DNA from: Chitinophaga pinensis
GTDB lineage: Bacteria; Bacteroidota; Bacteroidia; Chitinophagales; Chitinophagaceae
Reading direction: 5' to 3'
DNA: 48,247 bases
NCBI GenBank assembly: GCA_945902975.1
Contig: CAMDNL010000002.1
Coordinates: 1-48,247 of the forward strand
Shown here: positions 27,279-36,809 of the stretch, one piece after another
Position numbering within the stretch: position 1 is the stretch's first letter
How the letters are laid out: each line of letters begins with the position of its first letter
Made by a program: the position numbers and the translations under genes
Notes under the pieces: model-generated
The model's input: the letters and a program-made list of their open reading frames with translations, nothing else
Database searches by the model: none
What the model was told of the DNA's origin: nothing

Positions 27279-30200
27279 TTAGAACGTTACACGTAAGTTA
27301 ACACCAAGTTGACGTGTAGAAGATAACTGTCCACCTTCTCTATAAAACACTTCTAACTCAGATGGATCGATACCCCATTGCTTTGTTGTAGCCCAGATTA
27401 ACCATGCGTTTTGCACGATGAAGCCTAAGTTTGCAGATTTAGCAAAAGGTACTTTCTTCAACATAGAAGCTGGAAAATTATATCCTAATCTAACTTCACG
27501 TAATTTAATATATGATGCATCTAATAATACATTGCTTGCGTCACGTTGACGTGCAGTGTACCAATAAGCACGAGCAGGGAGATATCTATTGTTCTCTTTT
27601 CCTGCCAAGGCACCATTTGCAAAAATACCAGGGATACGAATACCGCCATTACCAGCATTACCGGTAGCAGTTGTATAAGCTCCTGGATAATCTCTCCAAT
27701 CAAAGCCTTTGTCATTGACACCCACTGTTTCTTGAGAAAGACCAGCACCTGTGTTAAAGTTTCTAGTTTCAGAATAGAATAAACCTCCGCTTTGGAAGTC
27801 TATAGAGAAAGCTAAATCGATATTCTTATAACGGAATGTATTGAATAAACCTCCAGTCCATTTTGGTAACACTGTTCCAATTTCTTGGTTGATATCATAC
27901 AAAGGTTGACCAGTAGCATCAATCAAAGTTTGTCCAGTAGCTGGATCTTTTCTCCACTTTCTACCATAATAAGTACCCCATTGACCACCAACTCTATGCT
28001 CTAGTCGAGTATCATATCTGTTAGTAGCATACAAGTAAGTATTGATACCAGGTGCTAACTCTTTAATTTCATTTTGGTTTTTAGCCCAGTTAATGCTTGT
28101 TTCCCAAACGAAGTTCTTTGTTTCAACTGGCTTACCATTGATTGAAACCTCAATACCTTGACTCACGATGTTACCAGCGTTGATCTGAGCAGTTGAGAAT
28201 CCACTTCCAGAAGATACATCTACACCCAAGATTTGGTCTGTATTGTTGTTTTGATAAACAGTCACATCAAATCCAATCTTTCTAAATAATTTCAATTCTA
28301 AACCAAACTCGTAAGCCTTTGTTAAAGCAGGACGGATACCGCCTCCTTTAAATTGGTTACCGATTGTTACAGAAGAATTACTCCCATAGAAATTTCCGTT
28401 ATTGATTGCTAAATCTAAAGAGTGTGCTCCTAAATCAGAACCCACACTCGCAAAAGAAGCACGTAATTTACCATAGCTCAACCAATCTGTTTTCCATAAT
28501 TCTGTGAAAATGAAACTTGAACTCACAGAAGGGTACAAATAAGAATTGTTGTCTACTGGCAAAGCAGATGACCAGTCGTTACGAATGGTTCCCTCTACAT
28601 ATAAGAAGTCTCTATAACCAAAAGAAGCTTTACCATAAACAGAGTTTACGATCTTCTTCTCATAGCTTCTAGTAAAACTTGGACGAGAAACTGAAGCTGC
28701 AATATCAAAATAGTTAGGAGAACTCAATCCACCTTGAGTAGCTAAAGACATCTGACTGTAGCTATTTCTTCTAATATTACCTCCTGCTAATCCATCAAAA
28801 GAGAAATCACCAAACTTGTTTTTATAAACGATGTTTGTCTCATAGTTCATCTCTTTGTATTGGTTTTGCAATTGTCTATAATATGGCAATGTCAATGAAC
28901 CATTTGCCATTCTTGCATCATTCTCATTGGAATAAGTATTCATTCTTGCATTTGATTGAACACTTAAATGACTATTGATTTTATAGTTTAAACCTACATT
29001 ACCAACAATTCTATTATTCTTTTGAGTTGTATAATTTTCTGCTACAACAAAATAAGGGTTGTCCCAATATGCAGGAACACCATAGGTTGCAAAATCGCCT
29101 GTTGCATTGGGGTCACCAATGTTCCAAGAGTTTACGCTTCCATCTGGCTCACGATATTGTTTCATACGCTCCATATCCAATTGTCTTTGAAACCATTGGT
29201 TGAAGTTTTGTGTAACGTTTAATCCAGTTAAATCGTATCCTTCAGTAGGTGCTCCTTTTGTATAAGAAGTCGTATAAGTGATATCAGTTGAAATTGTTAA
29301 TTTTTTACCAACATCAAATGAACCGTTCACACTTAATTGGTGTTGGTCTCTATTTGCATTAGGCACCACCAATGTTCTTTGCTGGTTACCATATGTTAAT
29401 CTAATGTTATGAGATTCTCCACCAGAAGTGAATGCCACAGAATTATTCAAATTCAGTCCAGTTTGGAAGAAGTTCTTTACGTTATTTGGTTGTGCAACCA
29501 TTGGTGTTAATTTACCAAATTCAGCACCAGGATACCAACTCCAATAAGCACGGTATTGATTACCATCAATTTTTGGTCCCCAGCTCTCATCTGCTCCATA
29601 CTCTAACATTCTTTGACCTTGGAACGCAGACCAAGATGCAGGATGTGCAGCAGGATCGTAGTTGAAGATATAGTAACCTTGGTCATCTAAATAACCAGCT
29701 CCCAAAGTATTTTTGTTAGTGTAAGCTGAAGAATAACCACCTGCATACTGATTTTGGTATGGAGGTAACAATGCAATATTTTCAAATGTTGCACCTAAAT
29801 TTAATTCAACACCACTGTACTTTTTACGAGTCCCCTTTTTTGTAGTAATTACAACGGCTCCGTTAGCAGCACGTTGACCATACAATGCAGTTGCAGCTGG
29901 ACCTTTTAATACAGATAAGTTTTCAACGTTGTCCATTAAAACAGCTGATTGATTGGTAATAGTTCCATCAACAACAAATATCGGCTCCTGTGGTCCTAAA
30001 CCAGTAACACCACGGATTAAGATACTACCATTGTCAAATGCAGAACTTGGAGATCCTACCAATTGCACACCAGCAACTTTTCCTGCCAAAGCAGTACTTA
30101 CGTCAGTTGATTTAGCAATAGTTAGGTTTTCACCCTTTACCTCTTGCACAGCATATCCGAGGGCTTTTTTCTCTCTTTTAACACCCAAGGCAGTTACGAT

Positions 30201-30503
30201 AACTTCGGTTAAATTATCTACTGTTTCTTGTAAAGTAATACTGCTTGCTTTTGCAGCAGGTACTTCTAAGTTTGCAAAACCTGTAGCAGAAACCTGCAAA
30301 ACAGCATTTTGTTTAACTGTGAGAGAGAAAACGCCATTCGCATCTGCCTTAGTAGCATTGCTTGTGCCTTTTTCTTTTACTGTAGCGGCTTCTATTGGTG
30401 CACCTTTGGCATCAGTGACCTTTCCATTTACAGTTGTAGTTTGAGCTAGTGCAATGTTCAAAGAAAAGAACATAGCTAGCATCAGGTACAAAATTTTTTT
30501 CAT
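27279..30503 (-). CDS. SusC/RagA-family TonB-linked outer-membrane protein
   Basis: This 1,074-residue protein has a signal peptide ending IALAQ, then a carboxypeptidase-regulatory-like domain (about 24-95, VNGKVTDAKGAPIEAATVKEKG), a TonB plug (about 95-220, with LAGKVAGVQLV, ILIRGVTGLGPQEPIFVVDG and LKGPAATALYGQRAANGAVVITTKKG) and a long beta-barrel ending in LGVNLRVTF with terminal phenylalanine. It imports large nutrients such as oligosaccharides or peptides, energised by TonB-ExbBD, with SusD downstream. A promoter-like TTG-N20-TAAGTTTT lies 59-89 nt upstream. No anti-sigma or ECF sigma gene is beside the pair. Confidence 0.95.
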   Translation of the reverse strand: MKKILYLMLAMFFSLNIALAQTTTVNGKVTDAKGAPIEAATVKEKGTSNATKADANGVFSLTVKQNAVLQVSATGFANLEVPAAKASSITLQETVDNLTEVIVTALGVKREKKALGYAVQEVKGENLTIAKSTDVSTALAGKVAGVQLVGSPSSAFDNGSILIRGVTGLGPQEPIFVVDGTITNQSAVLMDNVENLSVLKGPAATALYGQRAANGAVVITTKKGTRKKYSGVELNLGATFENIALLPPYQNQYAGGYSSAYTNKNTLGAGYLDDQGYYIFNYDPAAHPASWSAFQGQRMLEYGADESWGPKIDGNQYRAYWSWYPGAEFGKLTPMVAQPNNVKNFFQTGLNLNNSVAFTSGGESHNIRLTYGNQQRTLVVPNANRDQHQLSVNGSFDVGKKLTISTDITYTTSYTKGAPTEGYDLTGLNVTQNFNQWFQRQLDMERMKQYREPDGSVNSWNIGDPNATGDFATYGVPAYWDNPYFVVAENYTTQKNNRIVGNVGLNYKINSHLSVQSNARMNTYSNENDARMANGSLTLPYYRQLQNQYKEMNYETNIVYKNKFGDFSFDGLAGGNIRRNSYSQMSLATQGGLSSPNYFDIAASVSRPSFTRSYEKKIVNSVYGKASFGYRDFLYVEGTIRNDWSSALPVDNNSYLYPSVSSSFIFTELWKTDWLSYGKLRASFASVGSDLGAHSLDLAINNGNFYGSNSSVTIGNQFKGGGIRPALTKAYEFGLELKLFRKIGFDVTVYQNNNTDQILGVDVSSGSGFSTAQINAGNIVSQGIEVSINGKPVETKNFVWETSINWAKNQNEIKELAPGINTYLYATNRYDTRLEHRVGGQWGTYYGRKWRKDPATGQTLIDATGQPLYDINQEIGTVLPKWTGGLFNTFRYKNIDLAFSIDFQSGGLFYSETRNFNTGAGLSQETVGVNDKGFDWRDYPGAYTTATGNAGNGGIRIPGIFANGALAGKENNRYLPARAYWYTARQRDASNVLLDASYIKLREVRLGYNFPASMLKKVPFAKSANLGFIVQNAWLIWATTKQWGIDPSELEVFYREGGQLSSTRQLGVNLRVTF

Positions 30504-30561
30504 TTACTTTTTGTTTTACTTAAGCCTTCAAGTTATGAAAAAAATCTTAACATCGTTAACA

Positions 30562-30592
30562 AAAACTTAACATTGAACGTAGTTTCCTTCAA
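30562..30592 (-). promoter_or_regulatory. Putative promoter of the susC-susD pair
   Basis: On the minus strand TTG (30592-30590), a 20-nt spacer and TAAGTTTT (30569-30562) match the Bacteroidota promoter with one mismatch in the -7 box. The 260-nt region from 30504 to 30762 is otherwise AT-rich and holds only the terminator at 30699. Confidence 0.3.
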
Positions 30593-30698
30593 TTTTGTTA
30601 AATAAATAGATAGTAATAAAGCTGTTAATCTTATACACATTACAATAAATATATATTTATACTAAAATTATTTATAAGTTTCCTTTATAATGGGCATA

Positions 30699-30732
30699 AA
30701 AAAAAGTGAATCTCATAAAGATTCACTTTTTT
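30699..30732 (-). terminator. Intrinsic terminator downstream of the small basic gene
   Basis: GTGAATCT and AGATTCAC form an 8-bp stem extended by A/T pairs, with a CATAA loop. Read on the minus strand it ends in a T run 31 nt after the stop of the 54-residue ORF, supporting that ORF as a transcribed unit separate from susC. Confidence 0.8.
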
Positions 30733-30762
30733 CAAACTGTTCTGTCTATATAGACGGATGCA

Positions 30763-30927
30763 TCAACTGCCTCTTGATCCGCCTGTTTTAATTGGTTTTT
30801 TACTTGCACCAGAAGATTTGGTACTTGCCTTTGCGATAAATTTTGAACTACCCCCTGCTTGCACATTGGTTTTGGCGCTTGAGGCTGTTTTTTTATCGGC
30901 TATTTTTTTATTGATTGCGAATCCCAT
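30763..30927 (-). CDS. Small basic Lys/Ser/Ala-rich protein, unknown function
   Basis: The track starts at a GTG (30945); I prefer the ATG at 30927, giving 54 residues (MGFAINKKIADKK...). The protein is low-complexity, rich in Lys, Ser, Ala and Gly, has no hydrophobic segment and ends SKKPIKTGGSRGS. Its composition resembles histone-like or ribosome-associated tails, but I do not recognise a family. An intrinsic terminator on the same strand follows 31 nt after the stop and the YjbR-like gene lies 69 nt upstream, which argues for a real gene. It may still be a chance ORF. Confidence 0.5.
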   Translation of the reverse strand: MGFAINKKIADKKTASSAKTNVQAGGSSKFIAKASTKSSGASKKPIKTGGSRGS

Positions 30928-30996
30928 AAGATTTGTATTAGACACAAAAATAGGATTAATTGTTTATTCTGCCACTTAATATGGATGAATCAGGCT

Positions 30997-31317
30997 TTAC
31001 TTTTTGACTAATGCATAAGACTCCCTAATTAATGTTTGAACCAATGATGCACTTAGTCTTGTATTTAATACAAGGGTATTCCAATGCTTTTTATTCATAT
31101 GAAAGCCGGGCAATATATTATCGGGATAGGCTTCTCTTAATTCTATGGATTTATCTGGGTCTGTCTTGATATTGATTCTTGGAGGGATGTCATCCAAAGA
31201 AATGAGTAAGAATATTTTTCCTTTAATCTTATACACCAAATTTTCTGGACCAAATGGTTGGCATTCTTCGACATCGTCAAAGCTTAAGCAAAAATCTCTT
31301 ACCCACTCAACATGCAT
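30997..31317 (-). CDS. MmcQ/YjbR family protein
   Basis: This 106-residue protein shows the MmcQ/YjbR pattern: an N-terminal helix (VEWVRDFCLSFDDVEECQPFG), beta strands ENLVYKIKGKIFLLISLDD and NIKTDPDKSIELREAY, then PGFHMNKKHWNTLVLN and a final helix with LIRESYALVKK. The fold resembles a CyaY-like double wing and is described as DNA-binding in annotation, with no firm function. It is full length. It follows the radical SAM gene by 25 nt on the same strand and could be in its transcript. Confidence 0.88.
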   Translation of the reverse strand: MHVEWVRDFCLSFDDVEECQPFGPENLVYKIKGKIFLLISLDDIPPRINIKTDPDKSIELREAYPDNILPGFHMNKKHWNTLVLNTRLSASLVQTLIRESYALVKK

Positions 31318-31342
31318 CTTCCAAAATTTTAAATTCGAAAAA

Positions 31343-33535
31343 TTAAATTCTTAATAGTCCTGCTTTATGCAAGGCATTGATTGGTTTGTTGTCCCAAAAC
31401 AAATCAAAGTCTTGCAAACCTGCAGCAATATAATCTGCTTTGATATCTGCCAATGTCATGCCAGTAGACAGTTCTACATTGATAGTTGATAATAAATTTA
31501 TAAACCATTTTCCTTTCTCTGGATCCACATGAATTGAAATGGTATTTTTATTGGTTTCAAAACGCAGGTTCATTTCTTCCCACTTACTTCCCTTTTTTGC
31601 ACGAGACACAATTGTTGAAGTAGGCATGAGCCCTGTCCAAATGGCTTTATAGTTATTCAAACCAATCTCTACGGCATCCAACTCTGTTTGGATATGATTG
31701 GGTGCAATACTTGTTTTTGGAATTTTAAATTCAAACCATTTTTGCAATGGAAATTCAAAACAAGCACCATGCATGTAATTGAGGATAGCTTTTTTTAAAC
31801 CATATCCAAAAATTTCATGGTTGGCTCCAGAAGCATCAATATGCGCAATATCATTGTTTGCAAAACTGCCTACTGTATCGGATACTTTTTTTACTTTATA
31901 CTTTTCTGGTGCTAAGCCCACAGGGCTATGAGCTGTCATGGTAAATAAATGCCAGAAGGCAGATTTTAAAACACCAGTTTCAAATAACTGACGCACCATC
32001 TCTAAGGAGTCCACCGTTTCTTGTACCGTTTGCGTTGGGAATCCATACATTAAGTAGGCATGTACCATGATGCCCGCGTCATTAAAATGTTTGCTTACGC
32101 GCGCAACCTGTGCCACTGTAATACCTTTTTGAATGAGCTCGAGTAATCTGTCCGATGCCACTTCTAATCCTCCACTCACTGCAATACATCCAGATGCTTT
32201 TAATAAAAGACATAAGTCCTGTGTAAAGCTTTTTTCAAAACGTACATTGGCCCACCAACTTACGACTAGTTTACGTTTTATAATTTCAATTGCCAAAGCT
32301 TTCATCAATGCAGGTGGTGCAGCTTCGTCTACAAAATGAAAACCATTTTGACCTGTCTGTGCAATCATCAATTCCATTCTATCCGCCAATAAACTTGCTG
32401 TAGCTGGCTCATAGGTTTTGATATAGTCCAATGAAATATCACAAAAAGTACATTTGCCCCAATAACATCCGTGTGCCATGGTTAATTTATTCCATCTTCC
32501 ATCGCTCCATAAACTATGCATAGGATTCACCAACTCAATCACAGAAATATATTGATCCAACCATAAACCTTCATAGTCTGGCGTACCTAACTGATGTTGT
32601 TTATAGTCAGGCTGGATGGACCCATTGATATAGGTAACCACCCCGTTGAGCAAAGTAAAACAACGCTTTAAATCCTGTACTTCTATTTTACCATCAATGT
32701 GATGAATCAATAATTCAATAGGTGTTTCTCCATCATCCAACGTGATAAAATCATAAAATTCAAACACCCTTGGATCCGATAAAGAACGCAATTCAGTATT
32801 GGCAAAACCTCCACCCATTGCTACTTTAATCAAAGGATGATGCTGTTTAATCCACTGACCACACCTTAAAGAAGTATACAAATTACCTGGGAAAGGCACC
32901 GATATACAAACCAATTTAGGTTGCACTTTTTGGATATGTTGTTCTAAAATATCCAATAAAATAGTATCTAAATAAGTCACTGGCGCATTTAAAGCCGCAT
33001 ACAATTCGTCAAATGTATTCGCAGATCTACCTAAACTTTCCGCGTACCTGCTAAAACCAAAATGAGGATCAATGGTTTCTTTAATTAAATTACCCAAATC
33101 CTCTAAATACATGGTAGCAATATGCTTGGCTTTATCCTGCTTTCCCATGGCACCAAATGCCCAATCTAAATCGTCCATTTGATCAAACGCATCCCCTTCT
33201 GGCAAAAAATTTCTAGAACATATAAGGTGTGCAATGGTATCTAAGTTACCCTGTAAGAATAAAATAACCTGATCGATGGTGTTGATATAATTATTTTCTA
33301 GTGCAAGTATTCTTTGACAATTTGGACTAAGCTCCCATTCTTTAGATCGAATGGATTGAAATAGTTTGATTAAGCCTGCTTTGTTAAAAAGCGCCAAAGT
33401 GACTTCGATCCCAAGATCTGCTTGTACACTTGGAATGCCCTTGGTATTTAAAAACCCTTTGATATAAGCCGTTGCAGGATAAGGCGTATTTAACTGTGTA
33501 AAAGGAGGCGTAATTAAAAATACGGGAGATTGCAT
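31343..33535 (-). CDS. B12-binding-domain radical SAM protein
   Basis: The N-terminal 300 residues contain a cobalamin-binding-like Rossmann region (LVCISVPFPGNLYTSLRCG, KVAMGGGFANTEL, ITLDDGETPIELL). The radical SAM core follows, with cysteines in HGCYWGKCTFCD (C357, C362, C365), then FHFVDEAAPP and VSGGLEVASDRLLELIQKG, HAYLMYGFPTQT. The cluster motif is CX4CX2C, one residue longer than canonical CX3CX2C. The last 200 residues form a domain I cannot name. Such proteins methylate or rearrange unactivated carbons, but 730 residues and the surroundings (TerC and YjbR) give no substrate. No HxxG cobalamin motif is obvious, so B12 binding may be base-off or absent. Confidence 0.82.
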   Translation of the reverse strand: MQSPVFLITPPFTQLNTPYPATAYIKGFLNTKGIPSVQADLGIEVTLALFNKAGLIKLFQSIRSKEWELSPNCQRILALENNYINTIDQVILFLQGNLDTIAHLICSRNFLPEGDAFDQMDDLDWAFGAMGKQDKAKHIATMYLEDLGNLIKETIDPHFGFSRYAESLGRSANTFDELYAALNAPVTYLDTILLDILEQHIQKVQPKLVCISVPFPGNLYTSLRCGQWIKQHHPLIKVAMGGGFANTELRSLSDPRVFEFYDFITLDDGETPIELLIHHIDGKIEVQDLKRCFTLLNGVVTYINGSIQPDYKQHQLGTPDYEGLWLDQYISVIELVNPMHSLWSDGRWNKLTMAHGCYWGKCTFCDISLDYIKTYEPATASLLADRMELMIAQTGQNGFHFVDEAAPPALMKALAIEIIKRKLVVSWWANVRFEKSFTQDLCLLLKASGCIAVSGGLEVASDRLLELIQKGITVAQVARVSKHFNDAGIMVHAYLMYGFPTQTVQETVDSLEMVRQLFETGVLKSAFWHLFTMTAHSPVGLAPEKYKVKKVSDTVGSFANNDIAHIDASGANHEIFGYGLKKAILNYMHGACFEFPLQKWFEFKIPKTSIAPNHIQTELDAVEIGLNNYKAIWTGLMPTSTIVSRAKKGSKWEEMNLRFETNKNTISIHVDPEKGKWFINLLSTINVELSTGMTLADIKADYIAAGLQDFDLFWDNKPINALHKAGLLRI

Positions 33536-33539
33536 ATGC

Positions 33540-34229
33540 TTACTTTACCGTCTTCATTTGAATGATATCAACTACAAAAGCAAATGCCATTGAAAAATAA
33601 ATATAGCCTTTGGGTATCTCTAAATGAAAGCCTTCTGCAATCAATGACAATCCAATCATCATCAAAAAGCTTAATGCCAATATTTTAAAGGAAGGGTGTT
33701 TTTTGATGAAAAAACTAATTGGCTGTGAAGCAAAAATCATGATCACCACGGCCACAATAACCGATGTATACATGACCCATAGCTCCTGTGCCATACCAAT
33801 GGCTGTAATGATAGAATCAATTGAAAAAACCAAGTCTAATATAATAATCTCTAATAAAAGTTTTTTAAAACTACTCGTTTTTGGAACAACTGGCTGATCG
33901 CTATTATTTGCTAGTTCTGTTTTATGGTAAATCTCGACTGTGCTTTTATAAATTAAAAAAAGACCACCTGCAATTAAGATCAATCCCTTGCCAGAAAAAT
34001 GAATATCAAATAAGATAAATAATTCTTGGTCTAATTTTAAAATCCAAGAAATCAAGGTTAATAAAATTAATCGCATCACCATGGCTAAGCCAAGTCCCCA
34101 ATACCTTAATTTATTTCTTTGACTATCCGGTAATTTATCAGCTAGAATAGAGATAAAAATGACATTGTCAATGCCTAAAATAACTTCTAAAGAGATTAAG
34201 GAAATTAAAGGGATGATTGCATCTAGCAT
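33540..34229 (-). CDS. TerC family integral membrane protein
   Basis: This 229-residue inner-membrane protein has about seven hydrophobic segments. The paired acidic motifs typical of TerC are LEVILGIDNVIFISIL at the N-terminus and DLVFSIDSIITAIGMA near the middle. TerC proteins were named from tellurite resistance; relatives export manganese and help metallate exported enzymes. Here it is a single gene ahead of the radical SAM gene (4-nt gap), so co-expression is likely. A good -7 box TATATTTG lies 20 nt upstream of its start. No other tellurite genes are present, so a metal-export role is the safer reading. Confidence 0.9.
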   Translation of the reverse strand: MLDAIIPLISLISLEVILGIDNVIFISILADKLPDSQRNKLRYWGLGLAMVMRLILLTLISWILKLDQELFILFDIHFSGKGLILIAGGLFLIYKSTVEIYHKTELANNSDQPVVPKTSSFKKLLLEIIILDLVFSIDSIITAIGMAQELWVMYTSVIVAVVIMIFASQPISFFIKKHPSFKILALSFLMMIGLSLIAEGFHLEIPKGYIYFSMAFAFVVDIIQMKTVK

Positions 34230-34249
34230 ATATTTGATTTTTACGACTA

Positions 34250-34284
34250 CAAATATAGGAATAGATTGACTTATTTCATTTCAA
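34250..34284 (-). promoter_or_regulatory. Putative promoter of the terC-radical SAM row
   Basis: On the minus strand TATATTTG (34257-34250) is an exact TAnnTTTG match, 20 nt before the terC ATG. A TTG lies 24 nt further upstream, the same long spacing as at atpG. Confidence 0.45.
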
Positions 34285-36735
34285 TTAAAAAGGCTGTAAA
34301 ATCAATTGCTCCTTTGTCACAGTCTTAATTCTATCCTTTGAGTAATAAGCAGGGAAAAATTGATCATTAGCCCAAGTTTTAAATAGATTATTGTAAAAAG
34401 GACTTGACGGGTCACCAGACTGTCCAGGACTATTTATCATTAAGGTTTTGTCCCAGTCTTTTGTATCTATTAATAGCCTAAAACTTGCACCAGAACTTTG
34501 ATTATCCGCACTTCCTGTGGAACCAGGTGTTTGGCCATTCCCACCTCTTGGATAGATTTCAGTATTCATTTGTTTTTTCATTTCATTACTAAGCATTGCG
34601 TTCAATGGATGTGTTAATTTAACATGCTTATAATTTAATTGCCCATAAACCCAATCCTCCATGTTAAAGCCTAGCTTTTTTCTTAAAGCATTAATTGCTT
34701 TTTCGAATGCCTTATTCAATAACTGATTTCTTTTCTCAATGGCATCCTCCCCAAAATAATTTTCTGGATATTCTATTCTTTGAACAATACTTGTCATTTG
34801 AAATGAAATATAATTTTTGACAGAAGCAGGAATAAATTGACTAGTAAACAAAGCGGCTATTTCTTTTTCCCAAGCAATATATATACCAGCAGCAATACTA
34901 TTTTTATCTAAAACAAAATCCCAATTAGTCAAACGATTTTTCGCATTCATCAGCGCAGTATCTTTAAATGCAATACCATTCAAAATTGGGACAAGTTTAC
35001 TTGCAGGTATAGAAAAATAGTCTGTTTGCAAAGCTGCCATTTTTGATAAATCCATTTTATTATTTGCACTAATTACGCTATTTATTCTGTCCCCTCTATA
35101 GGAATCAGACCATGTATATCCTATCGCATCCCATCTTGTATAATTTTCTGGTGTCACATTTTGATTTGCTGTTGCAAAGAAACCTGCCTTAGGATTCAAT
35201 GCACTTGGTCGATCTTTAATTGGCAAATAACCATCCCATTCATATCTTCCATCACCTGGTATAGGCACATAACCACTGAAGTTTTTTCTGATAGGTATGA
35301 TGCCAACTGCTTGCCAACCAATATTCCCTTTTTTATCTGCCCAGATCATATTTTCTCCTGGCAAATGACTGAATGAGCATGCTTCTCTAAAACTCTCCCA
35401 ATCTGTTGCCTGATCAATCCTTAATGAAGCAAGATAAGGTGCACCGCCTGGCTCCATCCATGCAGCTTTGACTGCATATGCTTTATAATGAACGGAATCG
35501 ATCCATGTAATTGGTCCATGTAATGAATATTTGAGTTCTACCGTCACTGTAGGACTATTTTTAACCTTTATAGAATCTTGAATACTGCGCATATCAACCC
35601 ATTTACCTTTATGCCAATATTGATTTAGATTCGTTTTATTTAAATCATACACATACAAGTCTTCCCCATCCGTTTCAAAAATAGTTAAGCCCCATGCACC
35701 AAACTCATTATGCCCTATTGAAACACCCGGAATAACTGGTTCGCCTGCCCCTATAACATTCCAACCTGGCGCCACTAAATGAACCATATATCTCAAAGAC
35801 GGCAAAGCAATTTTTCTGTGTGGGTCATTTGCTAACATTGGATATCCACTTGCAGTTTTACTTCCTGCAATAATCCAATTATTACTTCCTTCCATTTCTT
35901 GACTTTGGAGAAATAAATCTTTTTCAGGGGTGATTGACTGTTGCATCACAAGGTCTTCTGCTTTACTGTCCACCCCACTATTTTTAAAAATTAACTCTTT
36001 CCTATATGCATTATACAATCCTAAAATATCTTGGTCTAACAAAACTGGATTGACAGCGGAATCCATTTTTAGATTTGGCTCTTTTGGATGAAACCAAACA
36101 ATTTCTTTTACCTTTTTTTCACCCACCTTAGCGACTGCACGTCCTAAATTTAATTCCTGTGTGATATTACCTAATAATCCCTGGTGTCTTGAAATAACAA
36201 TTTCAGGTGTCCATGCTTTAGGTGTTATATTTAATAACTTAAACTCAATTGGTAATGCATTAGGGGCTTGATTAACTTCATTTATATACGCATTTACCCC
36301 TTCAACATAGGCATTGATAATTGACTCTCCTCTTGGATGGTATACATTTAAATCTTTTTTAAGATCCCCTCTATATTGGAATAACCGAGTGCCAATATCT
36401 CTTTTTAATTCCTCTACCCCTAAAATTTCAGCTGTCGTACCTGTGGCTTGTCTTCTCCAAATTTCAAACTGAAAAAGTCTATCTTTTACTGCACAATATC
36501 CTTGAGCAAAAAATAAATCATGCTCATTCTGAGCGTATATATGATTGATGCCCCATTGGTCTCTAAGCACTTCTACTTTACTTAATAAACCCTTTAAATT
36601 TAGACTTGATTTTTGAATTGCTTCAATTTGATTTGATTGTGCATTTAAAGCAACACAAAAAAATAAATAACAGATGCTTATACAATTAATAAATAAAAAT
36701 CGCAGTTTACTCAATTGATTTTTCATTCGTATCAT
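34285..36735 (-). CDS. Penicillin acylase family secreted Ntn-hydrolase
   Basis: These periplasmic amidohydrolases cleave acyl groups from beta-lactams, acyl-homoserine lactones or other amides after self-processing into alpha and beta chains. A signal peptide ends near ALNAQ (33). The alpha segment has LRDQWGINHIYAQN and DRLFQFEIWRRQATGTTAEI. The beta-chain nucleophile is probably S284 in EMEGSNNWIIAGSKT, with LANDPH and the later IVGWQAVG-like GNIGWQAVGIIP segment. The C-terminus has PGQSGDPSSPFYNN and YYSKDRI, as in the family. At 816 residues it is full length. ATG 36726 (MKNQLSK) is an equally good start. The natural substrate is unknown. It lies 74 nt after the amidohydrolase gene on the same strand. 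Confidence 0.92.
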   Translation of the reverse strand: MIRMKNQLSKLRFLFINCISICYLFFCVALNAQSNQIEAIQKSSLNLKGLLSKVEVLRDQWGINHIYAQNEHDLFFAQGYCAVKDRLFQFEIWRRQATGTTAEILGVEELKRDIGTRLFQYRGDLKKDLNVYHPRGESIINAYVEGVNAYINEVNQAPNALPIEFKLLNITPKAWTPEIVISRHQGLLGNITQELNLGRAVAKVGEKKVKEIVWFHPKEPNLKMDSAVNPVLLDQDILGLYNAYRKELIFKNSGVDSKAEDLVMQQSITPEKDLFLQSQEMEGSNNWIIAGSKTASGYPMLANDPHRKIALPSLRYMVHLVAPGWNVIGAGEPVIPGVSIGHNEFGAWGLTIFETDGEDLYVYDLNKTNLNQYWHKGKWVDMRSIQDSIKVKNSPTVTVELKYSLHGPITWIDSVHYKAYAVKAAWMEPGGAPYLASLRIDQATDWESFREACSFSHLPGENMIWADKKGNIGWQAVGIIPIRKNFSGYVPIPGDGRYEWDGYLPIKDRPSALNPKAGFFATANQNVTPENYTRWDAIGYTWSDSYRGDRINSVISANNKMDLSKMAALQTDYFSIPASKLVPILNGIAFKDTALMNAKNRLTNWDFVLDKNSIAAGIYIAWEKEIAALFTSQFIPASVKNYISFQMTSIVQRIEYPENYFGEDAIEKRNQLLNKAFEKAINALRKKLGFNMEDWVYGQLNYKHVKLTHPLNAMLSNEMKKQMNTEIYPRGGNGQTPGSTGSADNQSSGASFRLLIDTKDWDKTLMINSPGQSGDPSSPFYNNLFKTWANDQFFPAYYSKDRIKTVTKEQLILQPF

Positions 36736-36809
36736 TTTTGATACTTTAAGTTAATCAATTTAAGTCAAAGCCTAATAATTTAAAGCTCTAAAAAAATATA
36801 CAAAAGCAG

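Noticed and set aside
29953-30444. 163-residue plus-strand ORF within susC
   Set aside because: Antisense to the plug and CarboxypepD-regulatory domains of SusC; its composition is what antisense reading of that region produces.
30758-30979. 73-residue plus-strand ORF opposite the small basic gene
   Set aside because: The hydrophobic translation is the antisense of a Lys/Ser-rich frame; the terminator orientation supports the minus strand.
33540-34229. TerC as part of a tellurite-resistance island
   Set aside because: No terZABDEF genes are nearby; isolated TerC proteins are common housekeeping membrane proteins.
34285-36735. Penicillin acylase as an antibiotic resistance or quorum-quenching gene
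   Set aside because: The family is functionally broad and nothing nearby (lactamase, luxI/R or efflux) supports either role.
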